Shown here piece after piece: positions 1 through 4,964 of a DNA stretch of 6,354 bases. The position numbers were made by a program, and so were the translations under genes. The DNA comes from JAJPXC01 sp964510535 (GTDB taxonomy: Bacteria > Bacteroidota > Bacteroidia > Bacteroidales > Muribaculaceae): NCBI GenBank assembly GCA_964510535.1, contig CAZECG010000036.1, forward strand, positions 1 to 6,354. Direction: 5' to 3'. A model generated the notes under the pieces. That model was not told the origin of the DNA, searched no databases, and saw only the letters and a program-made list of their open reading frames with translations. Each line of letters begins with the position of its first letter. Within the stretch, counting starts at the first letter, position 1.

Positions 1-2
1 GG

Positions 3-62
3 CAACACTATACTCTTGACACTGCCTCCCGCCAACCGGAAAAATCCGCTGACCCCGACTAA
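3..62 (+). CDS. possible C-terminal end of a truncated upstream gene
   Basis: The third forward frame is open from the window edge to a TAA at 60-62 and encodes about 19 mostly hydrophilic residues ending in KSADPD, which resembles an ordinary protein tail. The first forward frame is also open, to a TAG at 70-72, so the frame choice is uncertain. I prefer the third frame for its composition and its many C- or T-ending codons. A strong hairpin begins 20 bases after the stop, as expected at the end of a gene. The fragment is too short to name a product or to be sure that it is coding. Confidence 0.3.
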   Translation, partial: QHYTLDTASRQPEKSADPD

Positions 63-82
63 CCTTACCTAGATCCCATAAG

Positions 83-119
83 CGCAAGAAACCCGCTGAG
101 AATCAGCGGGTTTCTTGCG
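83..119. terminator. 17-bp perfect hairpin, probable terminator shared by both strands
   Basis: Bases 83-99 pair without mismatch with 103-119 around a GAA loop. The stem has a GC-rich core (CCCGCTGA) and an A/T-rich outer half, so either transcript gets a T-rich stretch in the descending arm, but no pure U run follows the stem on either side. It lies 10 bases beyond the 3' end of the leftward tRNA-Ser and just after the possible end of a rightward gene. It could therefore stop transcription in both directions. Confidence 0.7.
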
Positions 120-125
120 TCTTAT

Positions 126-215
126 TGGCGGAAAGACAGGGATTCGAACCCTGGGTACCCGTAAGGGTACAACGGTTTTCGAGACCGTCCCGATCGACCA
201 CTCCGGCATCTTTCC
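126..215 (-). tRNA. tRNA-Ser (anticodon CGA)
   Basis: The leftward strand folds as a complete class II tRNA. The acceptor stem is GGAAAGA paired with TCTTTCC, followed by G and an encoded CCA. The T arm is CAGGG, loop TTCGAAT, CCCTG. The long variable arm has a 6-bp stem (GTACCC with GGGTAC) typical of serine tRNAs. The anticodon stem ACGGT/ACCGT encloses the loop CTCGAAA, giving anticodon CGA at 179-181, which reads UCG. A near-consensus promoter lies upstream at 275-305 and a hairpin downstream at 83-119, so it appears to be a single-gene transcript with a 5' leader of roughly 50 bases that must be processed off. Confidence 0.96.
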
Positions 216-274
216 CTATTCAAACGGCGTGGTTGCATAGCATATCCACTCTTCTCGAAGTGATTTTTCGACTG

Positions 275-305
275 CAAAGTTACAAATTGTTTTCTACCCA
301 GCAAA
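275..305 (-). promoter_or_regulatory. Bacteroidetes-type promoter for tRNA-Ser
   Basis: Read on the leftward strand, TTTG (302-305) is followed by a 19-base spacer and TAACTTTG (275-282). This matches both halves of the known Bacteroides sigma consensus (-33 TTTG, -7 TAnnTTTG) at an accepted spacing. Transcription would start near 268-271. Just upstream, roughly 306-345, the leftward strand is A-rich, which may act as an UP-like element, as is common at strong stable-RNA promoters; that last point is inference. Confidence 0.8.
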
Positions 306-633
306 AGTTAATCACTTTTTTATTTCAAGTATTTTCATTTTACACTGATAACACAAGCCCAAGTAGTAATTACCTCAATCCGCACCCCTAAAACAAGTTA
401 AATCATGAAGCCGCCTCACATTGTAGCATAGTTGCGACCTAATCGCAATAACACCTGTTAATTTTGCCAAGAGTGCATAATGAAACATTCAACGATACGC
501 ATTTAACGCCTCTCATTGATTAACCGATTACAGATAAAAGTAAATAATGACTTAACAATACATCGTTTCTTTTAAAATGGGGCACCGTGAAGCTGCCCAT
601 TTTATGCGTCAACGAAACTTTTTAACGCGACAA
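306..633. other. intergenic stretch without a protein gene, between two tRNA units
   Basis: No convincing coding frame runs through this stretch; the longest candidate is an artefact of reading through the tRNA-Ser gene. The sequence is AT-rich. It holds the A-rich upstream part of the tRNA-Ser promoter, an isolated -7-like element TAATTTTG at 459-466 on the forward strand with no good -33 partner, and a clear hairpin at 573-604. I see no direct repeats, no duplicated tRNA 3' end and no recognisable riboswitch. A small RNA between 472 and about 605 is possible but unproven. Confidence 0.6.
573..604. terminator. orphan hairpin with A/T-flanked stem, terminator-like
   Basis: TAAAAT (573-578) pairs with ATTTTA (599-604). 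Inside this, with G579 bulged, GGGCA (580-584) pairs with TGCCC (594-598) around a 9-base loop. A-run on the left, GC core and T-run on the right is the usual shape of an intrinsic terminator, best oriented for the forward strand. No gene ends nearby on either strand, so what it terminates is unclear. It may also insulate the tRNA-Gly promoter that starts 30 bases downstream. Confidence 0.5.
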
Positions 634-664
634 TTCGATAAATTCAAAAAAAGTTGTAACTTTG
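634..664 (+). promoter_or_regulatory. Bacteroidetes-type promoter for tRNA-Gly
   Basis: TAACTTTG at 657-664 matches the -7 consensus exactly, and is identical to the tRNA-Ser -7 element. TTCG at 634-637 lies 19 bases upstream and differs by one base from the -33 TTTG. An A-run (646-652) sits in the spacer. Transcription would begin around 668-671, about 15 bases before the tRNA. Confidence 0.7.
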
Positions 665-683
665 CATCACGCAAAAAATCCAT

Positions 684-759
684 GCGGTAATAGCTCAGTT
701 GGTAGAGCATCAGCTTCCCAAGCTGAGGGTCGCGAGTTCGAGCCTCGTTTACCGCTCCA
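684..759 (+). tRNA. tRNA-Gly (anticodon CCC)
   Basis: A complete class I cloverleaf is visible. The acceptor stem GCGGTAA pairs with TTACCGC and is followed by T and an encoded CCA (757-759). The D arm contains AGCTCAGTTGGTAGAGC. The anticodon stem TCAGC/GCTGA encloses TTCCCAA, giving CCC at 717-719, which reads GGG. The T arm is GCGAG, loop TTCGAGC, CTCGT, with one G-U pair. It has its own promoter and a following hairpin, so it looks like a single-gene transcript convergent with gpmI. Confidence 0.96.
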
Positions 760-765
760 AAGATA

Positions 766-807
766 AAGCGTTGAGTCCAAGCGGTTTATATCCCGCGCTC
801 AACGCTT
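766..807 (+). terminator. hairpin terminator of tRNA-Gly
   Basis: AAGCGTTGAG (766-775) pairs perfectly with CTCAACGCTT (798-807). Inside, after an asymmetric internal loop, GCGG (781-784) pairs with CCGC (793-796). The stem is followed by the T-rich stretch ATTCTTATAT. It begins 7 bases after the CCA of the tRNA, the expected position for a terminator of that transcript. Confidence 0.75.
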
Positions 808-858
808 ATTCTTATATCAACGAGACACCATAGCCATACCACGAACTACAAATGCAAA

Positions 859-892
859 CGCCGGATAAAATCCTGTGGGATTTCATCCGGCG
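859..892 (-). terminator. hairpin terminator after gpmI
   Basis: CGCCGGAT (859-866) pairs with ATCCGGCG (885-892). After one A-C mismatch, AAATCC (868-873) pairs with GGATTT (878-883) around a TGTG loop. On the leftward strand the stem is followed by TTTGCATTT, a moderately U-rich tail. It lies 29 bases past the gpmI stop codon and should end the fumarase-gpmI transcript. Confidence 0.75.
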
Positions 893-921
893 CAATTATA
901 TCAGCTGCGTTATCTCGCAGG

Positions 922-2436
922 TTAGCCGATGAGGTTCTTGCCGGTCATCTCCTTCGGCTGAGGGAGACCCATTATGTTCAAAACGGTAGGCGCCACATCG
1001 GCGAGGATACCGTTACCGATCTTAGCGTCAGCACGCTGAGTAACATAAACACACGGAACGGGATTAAGCGAATGAGCGGTATTGGGCGTACCGTCGGGGT
1101 TGATTGCGTTATCAGCGTTGCCGTGGTCAGCTATGATTACAGTTTCATAGTCGGCGGCCTTAGCGGCTTCAACCACATCATGCACGCAGTCATCAACCGC
1201 TTTCACGGCTTTCTGAATAGCCTCATAAACACCAGTATGACCAACCATATCTCCATTGGCGAAGTTAACTACGATAAAGTCATACTTTTCCGATTTGATG
1301 GCTTCGACAAGTTTATCCTTAACCTCATAGGCGCTCATCTCAGGCTTAAGGTCATAAGTCGCGACTTTGGGCGAAGCTACGAGTATACGCTCCTCTCCGT
1401 CATAGGGTTGTTCGCGTCCGCCATTGAAGAAGAACGTGACATGGGCGTATTTCTCTGTCTCGGCTATATGAAGCTGCTTTTTGCCAAGCGATGAAAGATA
1501 CTCTCCCAATGTGTTAGAGACATTTTCCTTGTCAAAAAGGATATGAACACCTGTAAATGACGAATCGTAAGGCGTCATGCAATAATACTGCAAGCCCGGA
1601 ATCGTATTCATCCCCTCCTCCGGCATATCATGCTGAGTCAGCACAATCGTAAGCTCTTTTGCGCGGTCGTTGCGGTAGTTGAAGAATATCACGGCATCGT
1701 CGGGCTTGATTGTGCCGTCGACCGCAGAGTTGTTTATCGGTTTGATAAACTCGTCGGTGACATCATTGTCATAAGAAGCCTGGACAGCCGCTACCATATC
1801 TGTTGCCTGCTCGCCCTGACCTTTGACCAACAAGTCGTAAGCCACTTTCACGCGGTCCCAACGTTTGTCGCGGTCCATCGCATAGTAACGGCCTACAATC
1901 GAAGCTATCACGCCCGCGCTTTTGTCACAATGTGCCTGAAGCTGTTCGATAAAGCCTTTACCGCTGCGGGGGTCGGTGTCGCGACCATCCATAAAACAGT
2001 GGATGAAGACTTTTTCAAGGCCATACTGCTTTGCGATGTCGCAGAGCGCATAGAGATGTTCGAGCGACGAGTGAACACCGCCGTCAGAAGTCAAGCCCAT
2101 GAAATGAATGGCCTTGCCATGCTCTTTGGCGTAAGTGAACGCACTTTTCACCTCGGGGTTTTCGACGATAGTGCCATCTTTGATAGCCTTATTGATTTTG
2201 ACCAAGTCCTGATATAGCACGCGGCCTGCGCCGATATTCAAGTGCCCCACCTCAGAGTTGCCCATTTGACCGTCGGGCAGGCCAACGTTTTCGCCACTGG
2301 CTTGAAGCTCGGAGTGAGGATATGTTTTCAAAAGATAGTCCCAATAAGGGGTCGGAGTGGAGTAGATAACATCACCTTTTGAATGATTACCGATTCCCCA
2401 TCCGTCGAGAATCATTAATAATGCTTTTTTTCCCAT
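922..2436 (-). CDS. gpmI: 2,3-bisphosphoglycerate-independent phosphoglycerate mutase
   Basis: This cytosolic glycolytic and gluconeogenic enzyme interconverts 3- and 2-phosphoglycerate through a phosphoserine intermediate and normally uses two manganese ions. At 504 residues it has the usual full length for the alkaline-phosphatase-superfamily type. The N-terminus LLMILDGWG holds metal ligand D11, and GNSEVGH holds the phosphorylated serine S61. The inserted phosphotransfer domain shows H122, R152/D153 in GRDTDP, R183 and R189 in GRYYAMDR, and R255/R258 in NYRNDR. The C-terminal part supplies K329, D396 and H400 (NGDMVGH), D437/H438 (ADHGNAD) and H455 (NTAHS). No expected catalytic residue is missing. 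The start is fixed by the conserved MGKKALLMILDGWG beginning and follows a purely AT-rich leader without Shine-Dalgarno. It lies 44 bases behind the fumarase gene on the same strand with no clear promoter between them, so co-transcription is likely. Confidence 0.97.
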   Translation of the reverse strand: MGKKALLMILDGWGIGNHSKGDVIYSTPTPYWDYLLKTYPHSELQASGENVGLPDGQMGNSEVGHLNIGAGRVLYQDLVKINKAIKDGTIVENPEVKSAFTYAKEHGKAIHFMGLTSDGGVHSSLEHLYALCDIAKQYGLEKVFIHCFMDGRDTDPRSGKGFIEQLQAHCDKSAGVIASIVGRYYAMDRDKRWDRVKVAYDLLVKGQGEQATDMVAAVQASYDNDVTDEFIKPINNSAVDGTIKPDDAVIFFNYRNDRAKELTIVLTQHDMPEEGMNTIPGLQYYCMTPYDSSFTGVHILFDKENVSNTLGEYLSSLGKKQLHIAETEKYAHVTFFFNGGREQPYDGEERILVASPKVATYDLKPEMSAYEVKDKLVEAIKSEKYDFIVVNFANGDMVGHTGVYEAIQKAVKAVDDCVHDVVEAAKAADYETVIIADHGNADNAINPDGTPNTAHSLNPVPCVYVTQRADAKIGNGILADVAPTVLNIMGLPQPKEMTGKNLIG

Positions 2437-2480
2437 TATATATAATTATTGTAGTTTCAAATTTTAGCTGCACACAGCCA

Positions 2481-4133
2481 TCATTTTTGAGTCAGAGCGC
2501 AACCTTCACACTTTTGGGAAATCTGTTTAAAGAAATCATTGCCCTTATCATCAACAAGAATGAACGCCGGAAAGTTCTCGACCTCGATTCTCCAAATTGC
2601 TTCCATGCCGAGTTCGGGGTACTCAAGGAGTTCGACTTTCTTGATACTATTTTGAGCTAAGACGGCGGCCGGGCCTCCGATTGAACCGAGATAGAAACCG
2701 CCATGTTTGTGGCAGGCATCGGTCACCTGTTGGCTACGATTGCCCTTGGCAATCATAATCATCGAACCTCCGGCAGCCTGGAACTGGTCGACGTATGAGT
2801 CCATACGGCCTGCGGTCGTCGGGCCGAACGAGCCTGATGCCATCCCTTTTGGCGTCTTGGCCGGCCCGGCATAATAAATGGGGTGGTCTTTAAGATATTG
2901 AGGCATAGGCTCGCCGTTGTCGAGACGTTCTTTAATCTTGGCGTGGGCAATGTCACGGCCCACAATAATAGTACCATTGAGCGACAAACGGGTAGATACT
3001 GGGTATTTCGATAATTCGGCAAGCACTTCGGGCATCGGACGGTTTAGGTCAATTTTAACGACTTCGCCCTCGCCGGCTTTGCGATATTCCTCGGGTATAA
3101 GTTCACCGGGATTCGCGTCGAGTTTTTCAATCCAAAGACCCTCTTTATTGATTTTAGCTTTGACATTGCGGTCAGCCGAGCAAGAAACGCCCAAACCGAC
3201 GGGACACGACGCGCCGTGGCGAGGCAGACGTATCACTCTAATGTCATGTGCGAAGTATTTGCCACCAAATTGAGCACCGAGACCAATCTTGTGAGCCTCT
3301 TCAAGCAACTGTTTCTCAAGCTCCACGTCGCGGAACGCATGGCCAAGCTCGTTACCTTCGGTGGGCAAGTTGTCGTAGTATTTTATTGAAGCCTTCTTAA
3401 CGGTTTCAAGGTTCTTCTCGGCTGAAGTACCACCAATCACAAAAGCGATGTGGTAGGGAGGACACGCCGCAGTGCCGAGGGTCTTCATCTTCTCAACGAG
3501 GAACGGAATCAACGTTTTGGGATTGATGAGAGCTTTCGTCTCCTGATAGAGGTAAGTTTTATTGGCTGAACCGCCGCCCTTTGCCACAAAGACAAATTTA
3601 TATTCGTTGCCGTCAACAGCGTGGAGGTCGATTTGAGCCGGGAGGTTGCATCCGGTGTTGACCTCGTCATACATATTGAGGGGCGCGTTTTGCGAATAGC
3701 GCAAATTATCCTCGGTGTAAGTTTTATAAACACCGTGCGACAATTTTTCCTCGTCGCCGCCGCCGGTATATACGTTTTGGCCTTTGTTACCGATGATGAT
3801 AGCTGTACCGGTATCTTGGCAGAATGGAAGTTGGCCTTTTGATGCGACCTCGGCGTTGCGGAGCATAGTCAAAGCGACAAACTTGTCGTTTTGGCTCGCT
3901 TCGGGGTCACTGAGGATTTTAGCCACCATCTGGTTGTGCTCGCGGCGCAACATAAATGCGTTGTCGTGAGTGGCTTGGCGTGCAAGCACGGTCAACGCCT
4001 CGGGGTCGACCACAAGCATTTCGCGTCCATTCCAGTTTTCAACTTTGACGTAATCAGATGTCAACAGATAATACTCGGTCTTGTCGGGCCCGAGCGGAAA
4101 CATTTCCTGATATTTAAACGGTTTTGTTGCCAT
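2481..4133 (-). CDS. fumA: class I fumarate hydratase, iron-sulfur, single chain
   Basis: The enzyme reversibly hydrates fumarate to malate with an oxygen-sensitive 4Fe-4S cluster; in anaerobic Bacteroidales it probably runs toward fumarate for succinate production. The 550 residues span the N-terminal cluster domain and the C-terminal swivel domain fused in one chain. Three cysteines, C105 (LPFCQDTG), C224 (ACPPYH) and C318 (GVSCSADR), have the spacing I recall for the cluster ligands of the Leishmania enzyme. At the same offset are the counterparts of its active-site residues: D107, R145, R393 (VGRDIAHAK), T439 and R443 (FGPTTAGR) and K463 (AKGNRS). I place the start at 4133 (MATKPFKYQ). 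The frame is open to an ATG at 4187, but that ATG lies between the two promoter elements, upstream of the predicted transcript start. The tail carries an extra CEGC motif (C542, C545). It is the first gene of a probable unit with gpmI. Confidence 0.96.
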   Translation of the reverse strand: MATKPFKYQEMFPLGPDKTEYYLLTSDYVKVENWNGREMLVVDPEALTVLARQATHDNAFMLRREHNQMVAKILSDPEASQNDKFVALTMLRNAEVASKGQLPFCQDTGTAIIIGNKGQNVYTGGGDEEKLSHGVYKTYTEDNLRYSQNAPLNMYDEVNTGCNLPAQIDLHAVDGNEYKFVFVAKGGGSANKTYLYQETKALINPKTLIPFLVEKMKTLGTAACPPYHIAFVIGGTSAEKNLETVKKASIKYYDNLPTEGNELGHAFRDVELEKQLLEEAHKIGLGAQFGGKYFAHDIRVIRLPRHGASCPVGLGVSCSADRNVKAKINKEGLWIEKLDANPGELIPEEYRKAGEGEVVKIDLNRPMPEVLAELSKYPVSTRLSLNGTIIVGRDIAHAKIKERLDNGEPMPQYLKDHPIYYAGPAKTPKGMASGSFGPTTAGRMDSYVDQFQAAGGSMIMIAKGNRSQQVTDACHKHGGFYLGSIGGPAAVLAQNSIKKVELLEYPELGMEAIWRIEVENFPAFILVDDKGNDFFKQISQKCEGCALTQK

Positions 4134-4174
4134 AGCGTAACCTATTAATACATTATTATTTGTTATACCTACCG

Positions 4175-4207
4175 CGAAGTTACCCAAATCGCCTCAATTA
4201 TCCCAAA
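4175..4207 (-). promoter_or_regulatory. promoter for the fumarase-gpmI unit
   Basis: On the leftward strand TTTG (4204-4207) is followed by 21 bases and then TAACTTCG (4175-4182), one base off the -7 consensus TAnnTTTG. Transcription should start near 4168-4171, leaving a leader of about 35 bases before the ATG at 4133. The leader is AT-rich and has no Shine-Dalgarno sequence. The -33 element lies within 8 bases of the -7 element of the divergent glycosyltransferase gene. Confidence 0.65.
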
Positions 4208-4214
4208 ATTTCCG

Positions 4215-4222
4215 TAATTTTG
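4215..4222 (+). promoter_or_regulatory. -7 element directly before the GT32-like gene
   Basis: TAATTTTG matches the TAnnTTTG consensus and ends only 5 bases before the start codon at 4228. No good TTTG lies 19-21 bases upstream: the expected window at about 4190-4195 reads GCCTC-like sequence inside the fumarase promoter spacer. If used, transcription would begin at or within about two bases of the start codon, giving a leaderless or nearly leaderless mRNA. The missing -33 element keeps this uncertain. Confidence 0.45.
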
Positions 4223-4227
4223 TCGGT

Positions 4228-4953
4228 ATGATACCCAAAGTAATTCACTACTGCTGGTTTGGGCGGAACCCAATGCCCAAGTCGGCGTTAAAATGCATTG
4301 AGTCGTGGCGCAAATTTTGCCCTGACTACGAAATTAAGGAGTGGAACGAAGACAACTTCGATGTCAATGCCACCACATACACCAAGCAGGCCTACGCCCG
4401 CAAAAAATATGCGTTTGTCAGCGATTACGCCCGCTTTTTGATTCTGCACACTCACGGCGGCCTATATTTCGACACCGATGTCGAGCTGATTAAACCGATT
4501 GACGACATAGTCGCCAAAGGGCCGTTTATGGGTATCGAAAAGGATGTAATGGGAGTAGCTCCCGGACTCGGGCTTGCGGCGGAAAAAGGGGAACCGATTT
4601 ACAAAGAAATTATTGATTATTACGCGACACTCTCTTTTGTCGACGATGACGGCAACCAGATTCCCGGCACCGTGGTCAAACACACGACAGATGTGCTAAA
4701 ACGTCATGGGTTCAAAGAGGAAGACCGCTTCCAATCAATAGCCGGAATCAATATCTACCCCAACGAATATTTCAACCCGCTCGACGACGCCACCGGGCGG
4801 CTCGGAATAACGTCCAACACTCGTAGCATTCACTGGTATTCAAAGACTTGGGTCAACAATTACGGGCCGGTCAGAATATGGATAACACGGCGTATCCACC
4901 GCTATTTCGGCGTAAATTCAATCAGCTGGATAAAAAAACTGATTAACCGATAA
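4228..4953 (+). CDS. GT32-like glycosyltransferase with DXD motif
   Basis: The 241-residue protein belongs to the DXD sugar-transferase group (Gly_transf_sug; related to Och1 mannosyltransferases and to the catalytic fold of clostridial toxins). Members move a sugar from a nucleotide-sugar donor to a glycan or other acceptor using a divalent metal. The N-terminus MIPKVIHYCWFG is the family's typical first strand and fixes the start. The block YAFVSDYARF (61-70), then HGGLYFDTDVEL, holds the metal- and nucleotide-binding motif D82-T83-D84. A C-terminal IHWYSKTW (201-208) matches the usual His and Trp block of the family. There is no signal peptide or clear membrane helix. Residues 209-241 are basic and aromatic with no acidic residue, which might bind the inner membrane face. 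It precedes a GT4 gene by 11 bases, so the two probably work on one glycan. Donor, acceptor and linkage are unknown. Confidence 0.9.
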   Translation: MIPKVIHYCWFGRNPMPKSALKCIESWRKFCPDYEIKEWNEDNFDVNATTYTKQAYARKKYAFVSDYARFLILHTHGGLYFDTDVELIKPIDDIVAKGPFMGIEKDVMGVAPGLGLAAEKGEPIYKEIIDYYATLSFVDDDGNQIPGTVVKHTTDVLKRHGFKEEDRFQSIAGINIYPNEYFNPLDDATGRLGITSNTRSIHWYSKTWVNNYGPVRIWITRRIHRYFGVNSISWIKKLINR

Positions 4954-4964
4954 TCAACACGGTC

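Noticed and set aside
122..304. 60-residue leftward frame over the tRNA-Ser gene
   Set aside because: It overlaps the full tRNA and its promoter, and the protein has no family character.
303..319. Small AAAAGT/ACTTTT hairpin near the tRNA-Ser promoter
   Set aside because: It is only six mostly A-T pairs overlapping the -33 element; the A-rich tract is better explained as promoter sequence.
125..391. 88-residue forward reading frame beginning MAERQGFEPW
   Set aside because: It is the complement of the tRNA-Ser gene read as protein, a known kind of spurious database entry; the rest runs through the tRNA promoter and non-coding DNA.
126..759. tRNA genes as integration sites for a mobile element
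   Set aside because: I saw no duplicated tRNA 3' end, integrase or inverted repeats in the window.
1072..1494. 140-residue frame antisense to gpmI
   Set aside because: It is a shadow of the gpmI coding sequence with no promoter or recognisable domain.
1630..2217. 195-residue frame antisense to gpmI
   Set aside because: Long opposite-strand frames are common over well-biased genes; the encoded protein shows no motif, while the leftward frame has every catalytic residue of GpmI.
2458..2466. Possible -7 element (leftward TAAAATTTG) between fumarase and gpmI
   Set aside because: The gap between TA and TTTG is three bases instead of two and no clear -33 TTTG lies upstream, so a separate gpmI promoter is not supported.
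2917..3273. 118-residue frame antisense to the fumarase gene
   Set aside because: It is low-complexity, Ser- and Arg-rich, as expected from reading a coding region backwards, and has no supporting signal.
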